From NCBI GenBank assembly GCA_002433235.1, contig DJHS01000054.1, positions 1 to 64,000 on the forward strand: DNA of 64,000 nt, written 5' to 3'. This stretch comes from UBA6614 sp002433235 (GTDB lineage: Bacteria > Verrucomicrobiota > Verrucomicrobiia > Limisphaerales > UBA1100). The notes beneath the pieces were generated by a model. It made no database searches, had not been told where the DNA came from, and saw only the letters and a program-made list of their open reading frames with translations. Positions 26,901 through 35,300 of this stretch are shown here, piece after piece. Each line of letters begins with the position of its first letter. Position 1 is the first letter of the stretch. The position numbers and the translations under genes are program-made.

Positions 26901-27345
26901 GATGGGGCCGGAAGAGAATTTTTATATTTATTTTTTCAGCGACAAGACGGATGGGATGGATGAGGGAAGAATGGTCTCCGCTACGCCGGGCAATATCAGC
27001 AGCACGGGAGGCTGGGTGAACAGCATGTCGCCCAGTGGATTGACCAACCCGCGCGACGCGCTGAAGGATGCCTTTGCTAAGCTGAAGCCATCCACGATCT
27101 GGCTCTTGTCCGACGGTAAGTTTACCACCGTCAAGCAGGACAACCGCACCGGCAAGGGAAAGACCCGTTTGGTGAAGAAATTGCCGCCGGTCCTGAAGGT
27201 GATTCGTGGCCTGAACCCGAACGGCAATGTGAGAATCAATACGATCGGTTTCGCGGCGAACCAAGGCGATGTGGATGAATCGCTGAAGGAAATTGCCGAG
27301 GAAAACGACGGTGTCTACACGTTCATCCGCTCGGGCGGCCGTTAG
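23959..27345 (+). CDS. Giant membrane-anchored protein with Ser/Ala-rich repeats and C-terminal vWA domain
   Basis: The 1128-residue product is basic at the N-terminus, with one membrane helix at residues 29-49. Residues about 95-780 are a low-complexity Ser/Ala/Gln/Thr region made of nine units near 70 residues. Pro-rich linkers follow (PKPTPTPGG, RPPPPPPVQVAQ). Residues about 945-1128 form a von Willebrand A domain with the MIDAS motif D957-R-S959-S-S961 and D1052 in LLSDGKF. ATG 23959 follows ExbD by 16 bases. The layout of anchor, long flexible spacer and distal domain mirrors TonB or TolA, but the membrane helix lacks their SxxxH motif. I infer a periplasm-spanning binding arm; no close named family is recognised. 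Confidence 0.82.
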   Translation: MKLQLRGIWNIIEWGFEYLADRLGIRRRHVVFGLVVLFISAIFTGWYIYEKNWTIIGTKRTGGTRKVLTLALDGEASAVQQMSQEIRSSILETPMAAASSQSAAQSNSGASAAARSTPQNTDAQSAAAAGASSPSAPAAAGATSNFTPTVSSSSSARVESGQARAENSQQMQPASTQSVAQQASGINAARSTPQSTSSQSAAAANAPSSSAATASGASDSLAPTAASAQARVVTGQARAETSQQMTAPSSQSTAQSAIGSNAARSTPQDASAQSASAASSATPNSLSASGASASIAPSASSARAVDSSVAATGARAETSQKMASATSQSISQSATGLNAARSSPQSSGAQSAASASSAASQNNPTASATGASTAFTPSNSGARASTSAVQSNSARADSSSQSMSGAASQSMAQASSSAQGTARNSPAGGASHASGSANARSASTTVSGSGASGAFVPSASGMRASASSVQSNGARAETGRAMSGASSRSLAHASTSAGGATRNSPAATASQTGGSAAARNATTAVSGSGAGATFSPSASGARASVSAVRSNGARAVAGRSMSGASSQSMARASSGSGGAARNSPAASAGAAGGSAQASNAAAAVSGSGIRGSFSPSASGARAATSGIHSGMARAVAGRSMSGVSSQSMAQASTNAQGSARNSPVGATGQPTGSASAINVASSVSGAGTSATFAPSVSGLRASASGVRTNPARAVAGRTMARAPSQNFAQATANALNSARVGPAAMSSRMAGSARASNPSTAVAGTGASASFRPSLADGSATQVASARPSGGSTPKPTPTPGGSRLGGDAVNTDQVMIQVDTQSLSRPVEDFTSVRSRPVSAFRPRTVSSASSAVASVPEQTNNTPGTFTPTAAPVRRPVPTLVDVRPPPPPPVQVAQAKPEEIEPVRTRPVATPPESVQDNTTPDSNEGLSAVEIFRTQGFNTRAEGKGKDFVFIIDRSSSMSEDDRLNAAKQALTRSLEKMGPEENFYIYFFSDKTDGMDEGRMVSATPGNISSTGGWVNSMSPSGLTNPRDALKDAFAKLKPSTIWLLSDGKFTTVKQDNRTGKGKTRLVKKLPPVLKVIRGLNPNGNVRINTIGFAANQGDVDESLKEIAEENDGVYTFIRSGGR
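24241..26300 (+). repeat. Nine tandem coding repeats of about 200-215 bp
   Basis: Each unit contains a version of ARxSPQ or ARNSPA, then Gly/Ala/Ser stretches, a GASxxFxPS-like segment, an A-RA(E/V)-S or AGRSM segment and SQSMAQAS. The first four units keep the STPQ form and the later ones NSPA. They encode the spacer of the vWA protein. Internal duplication is evident, and the copy number could be wrong in a short-read assembly. Confidence 0.8.
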
Positions 27346-27419
27346 GAGGCTGCCCATTGACGGTGCTTCTTCTCCTAAGTTTTCCAAACTTTCAATCTCC
27401 CCCTTGCATTTTCACGGAC

Positions 27420-27536
27420 TGTGAATAAGTTTGGAATAGATTAGTGCTGATGATCCCCGACCTGTGCCGACTAATGGGTGCGGTTTGACCATCTCTGGCC
27501 GGGTTTCAGGTGAAGTTGTGGCTTTAGGGAGGCGTC
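27420..27536 (+). promoter_or_regulatory. Conserved 117-nt upstream element, copy B
   Basis: Ungapped relative of 19736-19852, sharing the same blocks at the same spacing. In this copy ATTAGT (27440-27445) and ACTAAT (27470-27475) are complementary and could pair. It lies 134 bases upstream of the second large TPR gene, in the 325-base gap between the two operons. No gene is seen in that gap. Confidence 0.75.
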
Positions 27537-27670
27537 CAAACCTTCGTTGATAACCCCGTGCCTTGATGGCGTGAACAACTTGTTTAATGTGAACAGGCTT
27601 GGGGTTTGGAATAAACGGTGCTGGAAAAAATTTTCGGTTGCGAAAATTCAAACTCCTACGAGATTAGACT

Positions 27671-30600
27671 ATGCAGACCTCTTCCCTCCCTCCTTTTAAA
27701 GAGGGCCGCAAGGCCCGTGGTGTCGGCGCGCGTGCGCGCCGGTTCGTTTTCCAATGCCTGCTAGGCGCGCTGATGATGTTGCTGGCATTGCCGGCTGCCG
27801 CGCAGCAGGACAAGAAGAAGGATCCCGCGCTGGAGAAATACTTCAACGCCAACGGGCTCTTCAACCGCAAGTTGTATCCGCTGGCGGCGGAGGAGTACGA
27901 GGATTTCCTGAAGACGTACAAGGATCATCCCAAGACAAAGGACGTGGAGTTTGGCCTTGGGCTGTCCTACTATGGGATGAAAAAATTTGACGCAGCCGCG
28001 CCGTTGCTCAAGAAGCTGGCGGGCGACAAGAATTCCCCCCGCGCGCTGCTGGTTCACCTGTATCTCGGCAACTCCCTGCGCGAGTTGAAAAAGCCCGTGG
28101 AGGCGGAGTCTGTCTTTAAGGATGGTTTGGGCATCAAGGGCGGTGCGGAAAATGCACAATTGCGCAAGGGGCTGCTGGAATGCCTGTTCGACCAGAAAAA
28201 GTGGAAGCAGGTGATTCCCGAGGCGGAAAAGCTGGCGGGTCAGCCTGGTGCCGTGGGGGTGCGGGCAAGTTACCAGGGTGGTATTGCGCGGTTTGAACAG
28301 GGAGATTTCAAGGAGGCGGCGCAAGTGCTGGAGGTGTTAAAGGGTAAGGTGAAAGGCAATGAGGACTACGAGCAGACGACGCTGTACATGCTCGCGGAAT
28401 CCCGCCGTGAATTGAAGGAGTTTGACGCCGCGGTGGCGGCTTATGAGGCGGCAGCGGATTTAAAGACGCGCAAGGAGGTGACGGCGGATGCGTTGTACCG
28501 TCTGGGCCGTGTCCGGTTCGATTCGCTGAAGGAATATCCGCAAGCGGCGGAGGCGTTCGGGAAATTCACGCGCGATTTTAAAGGGCACAAGTTGGCGGTG
28601 GATGCCGGGGTTTATCTGGGGCGTTCCCAACTGGAGGCTGGGGAATTTGCCAAAGCGGAGAACGTGTTTGGGGGGTTGGCCGGGGACAACGCATTGATCA
28701 TTGAGGTTCCGCTGTGGCAGGCCCGGACATTTTTCCGGCAAAAGAAACACACGGAAGCGGTCAAGGTGCTGGAGGCGGTCAAGGGCAAATTTGCAAACAA
28801 CGAGAAGCTTCCTGAGTTGTTGTTTGACCTAGGCAACAATCACTATGAGTTGAACGCGTTTCCGGAGGCGTCCAAGGCGTTCCAGACCCTGATTGCGGAT
28901 CACGGCACATTTCCGCAAATGGATGACGCCATGAGGCTTTGCGCTGATTCGTTGCATCGGGAGAAAAAGTATGGAGCCAGCCATGACTTGTGCGGTGAAT
29001 TCCTGAGCAAATATCCCAATGACAAGAAGGCTGGTGATGTGGCTTTTCTCCAGTGCGAGAACCTGTTTCTGCAGGACAAGTACAAGGAGGCTGTGGACGG
29101 CTTCAAGACGTTTGCGGACAAGTACAGCGGTCATCCGCAGGCGGCGGCGGCGAACTATCGCATCGGCAGTTCCCATTACAATCAAAAGGAGTGGATGGAG
29201 GCGTTGAAGGTGCTTGAGCCCTTGGCGCGTGATGAAAAAGTGCGGTCCCGCTTTAAACAAATTGACTACCTTGTGGGTGACTGCAAGTTTCGGACAAAGC
29301 AGTGGGCTGCGGCAATCAAGTCATTCGAGCAATTTGTGGAAGCCAGCCCCGAGGGAGAGAATGCGGACGCGGCATTGCTGATGAGCGGGCTGGCCAGCCA
29401 GCAGGCGAAGGATACCAAGACGGCCATCGCTACGCTGACCAAGCTGACGGACAATTATTCCGGAAGCAGCCAGTTGGCCCAAGCCTATGTGGAAATTGGC
29501 AGAATGCAGTATTTGGAAAAGGAACTGGGCAAGGCACGCGTGGCGCTGGAGGTGGTGAAGGCGCGCCACAATGAGAGCAAGTGGTTGCCTGATGCGGAAT
29601 ATTACTTGGGATTCGTGGCGCGGGATGAAAACAAACTGGCTGAGGCCGAGAACCATTTTGCGGTGGTGGCGGACCGGCATGCCAAGCACAACTTCGCCGG
29701 GGATTCACGCTTCCAACAGGGCATCGTCCTTTTGCAGCAGGAAGACTTCAAGGTGGCCCAGGGAGCGCTCGAAAAGCTGCTGGTTGACTATCCAAAGTAC
29801 AACAAGCTGGACGAAGCGACCTACCGTCTTGGCTGGGCGCTGGAACAACAAGAGGACTGGGATGCGGCGCTCAAGGAATACTCCAAGGTGGCCGGAGTGA
29901 AGGCGGATGGCGACTGGATTGACAACGCGTTGTACCAGTCCGCCTGGTGCGAGAAGGGTGCGGGCCGTGATGCCATGGCGATGGAGACCTACAAGAAACT
30001 GCTGGCCGAGCATCCGCAAAGCGACCTGGTGAATCGCGGCAGCTTTGAACTGGCGGAATTGGAGTTTCAGGCCAAGATGTATACGGAAGCTGCCGACCGC
30101 CTGTCCGGGTTGCTGAAATTGGCAAAGGATGCGGGGTTGAAATCGCGCGCGCAGTACCGGCTGGCTTGGTCCAAGTTTGAGCTGGAGGAATTTGCATCGG
30201 CGGCCACGGCATTTGAGGATTTTGGTGGCATGTTGCCGAACAATCCACCGCAGACATTAAAGGATCTTACCGGCACGGCTGCTTATCAGGCGGGTGAGGC
30301 AAGGATGAAACTTGCGGAAGCGGCGGGTGCGGATGCCGACCGGGCAGCCAGCTACAAGGCCGCGCAGGCCAACTATGAGAAGGCTGTGGCCGAGAAAAAT
30401 GGCGGTGAGGTGGTCCAGTCGCAGTCCCTGCTGCGACTTGGAGAATGCCAGGGCCGCCTGGACAACTGGAAGGATTCACAGTCGACCCACGAGCGGTTCA
30501 TCCAGGCTTTCCCTGGGCATCGGCTAGTGCGCAATGCCTGGCAGGGCCTCGGGTGGGCGCAGGAAAACCAAGGCGACATTGCCGCAGCAATCACCAGTTA

Positions 30601-30940
30601 CCAGAAGGTGACCGCGGAATTGAGAAAGGATGAACTGGGCGCCCGTGCACAATTCCATATCGGTGAATGTCACCTGAAGCTGGCCCGGAAAACGGACGAC
30701 ACCGACGGGAAAGCGGATGCCTTTAAGTCTGCCATCAAGGCTTATGCCTATGTGGAGGCTAATTATCCGGAAGAAGTCAGCGAGGAAAAAGGCGCGTGGC
30801 AGGCGAGATCAATGCTTGGCATGGCCACCGCTCTGGACGAGAGCGGCAGTGGCGAGGCGGCACAATCGATTTTAAAGGAGCTGATTGGCAAATATCCAAA
30901 GTCCAACGCTGCGACAATTGCAAAGAGCCGCATCAAGTAG
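27671..30940 (+). CDS. Large exported TPR protein, second operon
   Basis: The 1089-residue product begins with a basic region and a signal peptide ending at AAAQQ (about residue 45). Nearly all the rest is TPR units with the pattern of the protein at 19904; the C-terminal segments match closely (QSLLRLGECQGRLDNWKDS versus QALLRVGQMFGALEDWKNS). It is the first gene of the second ExbB/ExbD operon. It probably lies in the periplasm as a long curved scaffold. Confidence 0.85.
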   Translation: MQTSSLPPFKEGRKARGVGARARRFVFQCLLGALMMLLALPAAAQQDKKKDPALEKYFNANGLFNRKLYPLAAEEYEDFLKTYKDHPKTKDVEFGLGLSYYGMKKFDAAAPLLKKLAGDKNSPRALLVHLYLGNSLRELKKPVEAESVFKDGLGIKGGAENAQLRKGLLECLFDQKKWKQVIPEAEKLAGQPGAVGVRASYQGGIARFEQGDFKEAAQVLEVLKGKVKGNEDYEQTTLYMLAESRRELKEFDAAVAAYEAAADLKTRKEVTADALYRLGRVRFDSLKEYPQAAEAFGKFTRDFKGHKLAVDAGVYLGRSQLEAGEFAKAENVFGGLAGDNALIIEVPLWQARTFFRQKKHTEAVKVLEAVKGKFANNEKLPELLFDLGNNHYELNAFPEASKAFQTLIADHGTFPQMDDAMRLCADSLHREKKYGASHDLCGEFLSKYPNDKKAGDVAFLQCENLFLQDKYKEAVDGFKTFADKYSGHPQAAAANYRIGSSHYNQKEWMEALKVLEPLARDEKVRSRFKQIDYLVGDCKFRTKQWAAAIKSFEQFVEASPEGENADAALLMSGLASQQAKDTKTAIATLTKLTDNYSGSSQLAQAYVEIGRMQYLEKELGKARVALEVVKARHNESKWLPDAEYYLGFVARDENKLAEAENHFAVVADRHAKHNFAGDSRFQQGIVLLQQEDFKVAQGALEKLLVDYPKYNKLDEATYRLGWALEQQEDWDAALKEYSKVAGVKADGDWIDNALYQSAWCEKGAGRDAMAMETYKKLLAEHPQSDLVNRGSFELAELEFQAKMYTEAADRLSGLLKLAKDAGLKSRAQYRLAWSKFELEEFASAATAFEDFGGMLPNNPPQTLKDLTGTAAYQAGEARMKLAEAAGADADRAASYKAAQANYEKAVAEKNGGEVVQSQSLLRLGECQGRLDNWKDSQSTHERFIQAFPGHRLVRNAWQGLGWAQENQGDIAAAITSYQKVTAELRKDELGARAQFHIGECHLKLARKTDDTDGKADAFKSAIKAYAYVEANYPEEVSEEKGAWQARSMLGMATALDESGSGEAAQSILKELIGKYPKSNAATIAKSRIK

Positions 30941-31013
30941 GAGCGACCGGGATACTGGCCCAAATAAAGGACCGGGAACCCAACCCAAAACCCAGACTGT
31001 GCAGATTCATAAA

Positions 31014-31961
31014 ATGAACCCCGAAAAAAAATCCCCCCGCGAAATTTTGCGGCGGCGGCTGGCGTGGTTTAACGCCGGCATGGCCGCTGTGTGGTTGTTC
31101 TTTTGCGTTGGCCTGACCCAGGCTTGGACAGCGCCTCCGGCCGCCGCCCCGGCGCCTGGTGCACAACCGGCCAATCCGGTGCCGGCCAATCCCCAGCCGG
31201 CTCCAAGTGATGATGCGGGAACTACGGGCGGCAAAGGCCAGCCGAAAAATTTTTGGGAACTGCTGGTCGCGGGTGGCCCCGTGATGATTCCATTGGCGAT
31301 CTTTTCCATTGTGGGCTTGGCCAGCTCCTTCGAGCGCGCCATCAGCCTGTCGCGGGACCGGGTGGTGCCAGGTGGTTTCCTTGCCGGCTTGAAGGAGAAA
31401 ATCTCGGGAGGCAACGTGAAGGCTGGCGTCAGCTACTGCGAGCAGGAAGGCCGGGAGACGCCCTTGGGCGAGATGATGAAAGCCGGGCTGGAGAAGGCGC
31501 ATCAGGGAACCGAACAGGTTGAAAAGGCCGTGGAAGAGGCGGGCATCCGCGGGGCGGATCGCATGAAGCGCAGCCTGCGGCTGATCAGCCTGGTGGTGGC
31601 TATTGCCCCGCTGCTTGGGCTGGTGGGGACGGTTTACGGGATGATTGACGCCTTCCGTGACCTGAGTAATTTGCAAGAGGGCGCGAGCAAATCTGATGCG
31701 TTGTCAGCGGGCATTTACGTGGCGTTGGTAACCACCGCCACGGGCCTGACCATCGCGATTCCCTTTCTTGCGGTGTATCATTTTTTGTCCTCCAAGGTGG
31801 ACCGGTTAGTTGAGGACATGAGCATTGAGGCGCGCCGTTTCATCGACATCTGTCCGACTGGCGACCAAGTCGCCATCGCTGCGGCAGAACCGGCCGCCAG
31901 CGAGGGCGATGCTGGCGATGACACTTCGCAGTCCGTTGAATCCCCCGCGCTTGCATCATGA
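31014..31961 (+). CDS. ExbB/TolQ/MotA-family proton channel subunit (operon 2)
   Basis: A 315-residue protein. A signal-like helix at about residues 18-38 is followed by a Pro/Ala-rich periplasmic stretch (residues 40-70), then the three-helix ExbB fold with VVAIAPLLGLVGTVYGMIDAF and VALVTTATGLTIAIPFLAVYHFL. It is paralogous to the protein at 22667. The start ATG 31014 lies 73 bases after the TPR gene, and the stop overlaps the ExbD start by ATGA. Confidence 0.92.
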   Translation: MNPEKKSPREILRRRLAWFNAGMAAVWLFFCVGLTQAWTAPPAAAPAPGAQPANPVPANPQPAPSDDAGTTGGKGQPKNFWELLVAGGPVMIPLAIFSIVGLASSFERAISLSRDRVVPGGFLAGLKEKISGGNVKAGVSYCEQEGRETPLGEMMKAGLEKAHQGTEQVEKAVEEAGIRGADRMKRSLRLISLVVAIAPLLGLVGTVYGMIDAFRDLSNLQEGASKSDALSAGIYVALVTTATGLTIAIPFLAVYHFLSSKVDRLVEDMSIEARRFIDICPTGDQVAIAAAEPAASEGDAGDDTSQSVESPALAS

Positions 31962-32365
31962 AAATCCGCGCCTCCAGTGACGCTGAAGCCAAGATGGAGA
32001 TCACTCCGTTGATCGACATCCTGTTCACGCTGATCATCTTTTTCCTCGCTACCTCCACTTTTCAGGAGGAGGAAAATCCCGAGGACATCAATCTGCCCGA
32101 CAGCACCCGCAAACCCTCCACCAAGCAGGAGAAATTCCTGGTCATCAACGTTCGTCAAAATGGCGAGATTCAGTTGGGCGATGCGGTGGTGAAGATGGAT
32201 GTGCTGCGCGCGGCGTTGAAGCGGGAGCACACGGCAAATCCCACCACCAAGGTAAAGATTCGCGGCGACAATGCTGCTTTGCACGGCAAGGTTTCCGGCG
32301 TGCTGCTTGCCTGCAAAAACGCTGGTTTTGAAACCGCCAACATTGCGTACCACATTGAGCAGTGA
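31958..32365 (+). CDS. ExbD/TolR-family protein (operon 2)
   Basis: A 135-residue protein with a single membrane helix, EITPLIDILFTLIIFFLATSTF, with D20 as the conserved protonatable aspartate. A small periplasmic domain follows. It is coupled by 4-base overlaps to both neighbours (ATGA upstream, GTGA downstream), so ExbB, ExbD and the giant protein are made together. Confidence 0.93.
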   Translation: MKIRASSDAEAKMEITPLIDILFTLIIFFLATSTFQEEENPEDINLPDSTRKPSTKQEKFLVINVRQNGEIQLGDAVVKMDVLRAALKREHTANPTTKVKIRGDNAALHGKVSGVLLACKNAGFETANIAYHIEQ

Positions 32366-35300
32366 GTGAAGATTCTCCAGAAGCCAATACCAAGGCGCCG
32401 AGGTTGAGGACCAGACACTGGGTTGTCGGCGCGTCGTGTCTGGCCGTGGCGATGCTGGCTTGGGTCCTGTGGCCAGCGGGCACCAAGACGGTTTATACCG
32501 ACAATATCTCCGCCCGTGTTGATGCTGAGGATGTCACCCTGCGTGATGTTATTTGGGAACATCCCACGCCCGTGTTTCCCGGCAATCGTGACGAGGATGA
32601 ACGGTATGATCCCGATGTGTCCGCCGACAATCTGACATTGGTCTTCGTCAAGGGCCGACCTGGCGAAGGGGCGGACCTATTTGTTGCCAAGCGCGAGGGG
32701 GAAGGCTGGGGTGAGGCCAGGTCGCTTGAGGATTTAAACACTGAATATGATGAACTGGGCCCCTCGTTCAGCCGGGATGGCAAGTGGTTGTTCTTCTATT
32801 CCAACCGTTCGGGAGGCTTGGGTGGCTATGATATCTGGGTATCCCGGCTTGGCGATTCAGGGTGGGAAGAACCGGTCAATCTTGGCCCCGCCATTAACAC
32901 CGCTCATCACGAAATCGATCCCACCGTGCACGATGCGCCCGTTGGTCGGATCGCTAAGGAAAACGAGACCCAAGGCGAGCCCGGATGGCAGGTTAAGGAC
33001 CTCTATTTTGCGTCCAGCAGACCGCTTGGGGATTCAGCACCTCCACGCTGGAGAGGCACAGCGCGTGAGCAGGCTGTCCCGAGGGGAGATTTCAATTTGT
33101 TTCATGCCACCAACGATGCAGCTGAGGGGCTGCAATTCACCGACGCCTCTCCGTTGTCAGCCTTGAACACAAAGGGGGATGACGCCCAGCCCACCATTAC
33201 GCGGCGCGGCAACTATCTTTACTTTTCCTCCAACGGCCGCGGTGGCGCTGGAGGATTTGACCTGTTTCGCAGCCGTATTGAACGGAGGGCGTTCAAGGTG
33301 GTTGAGTTGCTGGACCGCAGCGTCAACACGCCCGCCAACGAAACCGACCCCACCCTGTTTCGAGACGGGCATCGTCTGGTGTTCAGTTCCGACCGTGCCC
33401 CGCATGGCCCCCGTTATCAATTGTACGAGACTATCACCCGTGAGGTTTTTCCAATGGCCGAGGCGCCAGCGAAGGAACAGCCGGCTGTAGGCGGTGGCTT
33501 TCTGGATTTGTTCGAGAAATACAAGTGGTGGTTCGCGCTTCTGTTGTTGTCACTGTTGGCCCTGCTCGCGTTGTTGAAGAGTATGGCCAACGAGTCCCGT
33601 CGCGCACAGCTTTCCCTGATGCAGCGTTGCCTGCTGGGTTCCCTTGGCTTGCACATGTTGCTCGCGTTTTTGCTCAGCCTGTGGCTCATCTCCGAGGCCA
33701 TTTACAAGCACGTCAAGGAACAGGTCGTTGAAATCACGCTGACCAATGACGACGAGGCCAGGCAAGAGGAGGAGGAGGCATTAAACAAACCCGTGCAAGC
33801 AAACCTCGCCCAAGCTTCGGCACAACTGCCCACCCCACGGGAGCCGAATACACCGTCAGATCCGGATGCCCAACCCGTTGAGCCGACCCCGCCCAACGTG
33901 GATACCACACAAGTGAAGCCGGATGAAATGGCTATCAAGCCACCCGAGGTCACGCTTCCTGACACCGAACCTGAAACCCTACGCACGCCGCAGTTGCCTA
34001 CCGATTCCAATCAGCCGGCAACGCCGCAATTGCCCCGTGAATTGCTCGAGACTGCTCAGGTTACACCGGCTGCGGCCAGTCCGAAAGCCGCACCTGTGCC
34101 TAACGACCTGAAGGTAAACCCTTCCCCACAGCAGCAGACTGCGGCTAATCCCGCCAGCACCAGCGCCCAGGCCCCCACTCCCGCCACTCAAAATCCAGCC
34201 ACCGCAAAGCCGCTGGAACAAACCGCCAACACAAGGGTCAACACCGAACGCTTAACTCCGGTTGAATCCGAGCAGTCCCTGCCCAAGCTCGAGGTGTCCG
34301 TGAACAAGGAACAACTTGAGCAATCGCATAAGACAACTGCCGATTCCAGCCAAAAAATGGTTAACGCCAGCGACAATCAGCAGGTCAAGGCCCAGCCATC
34401 AGAAACTCCGAGAACCCAGCCCGCGGCGACAAACACCCAAACGCCCGCGTCCCAGCCTGTGAAAGCGGCTCAGTCTCTTCCAAAAGAACAATCTCTGGAA
34501 TCAATGGCTAGTTTGCCTACGCTGGAGACATCCCAACCCGCCAGCCAGCCAGACACCAGTCCGGCAACCCAAGCTTCGGCTGTGAAGCAGGAAACCAACA
34601 CCACATCCGCCGCTTCAACGCGCAAATTGGCAAATGCTTCCAGCGCCCAATCCTTGCCCAAGCAACCGACACAGGCCGCCACCGCCCGCCCCGAGCCACG
34701 AGAAGCCCTCAATACCGTTAATGTCCAGACCCAAAATACCACAACCGCCACCAAGGAATCAGCCATTGAATCCGCTTCAAAGCCCGCAAACGCGGTCAAT
34801 CCCAATGCGCCGGCCGCGGTGCCGAAGGCTGAAGCTGCGCAAGTCTCCTCTGTAAAGCAGACCACAACGTCCAACACCGTAGAGGCTGCACAAACGCTCG
34901 AGCAGGCAACAGCCACTCAGCCACTTGTCCAGCAACCGGCTCCATCCTCAACTAGCAACGCTACTCCAACCGAAGCAAAATCCCAACCGGTAGAGGCCAC
35001 TCCAGCCGCGTCACAAAGTGTGGCAGCTAAGGAGACGTCAGCACAAACCGAGGCAACGGAAGCCGCCCTCCACAAGAACAGCCAAGCATCTCCCAAGGCC
35101 GCAACCGTAGACACCAATTCTATTGCCATGGAACAGAACCAGACGGCCGCCGAGCAGGGCAGTCAACTGTCTCATGCGGCCAGCCAGCAGACCGTTGCTC
35201 CGCAGTCCACGCCCAATGCGCAGTCGGCACCCGCTCAAGCAAGTGTTAAAGCTGCGCAATCCACGCCCATCAATGCCCAGACCACCGCACAAACCCAGCA

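Noticed and set aside
23959..27345. vWA protein as a MoxR/BatA-type component
   Set aside because: No MoxR ATPase or BatA/BatB/BatD-like neighbour is present, and the domain sits behind a long repeat spacer beside ExbB/ExbD.
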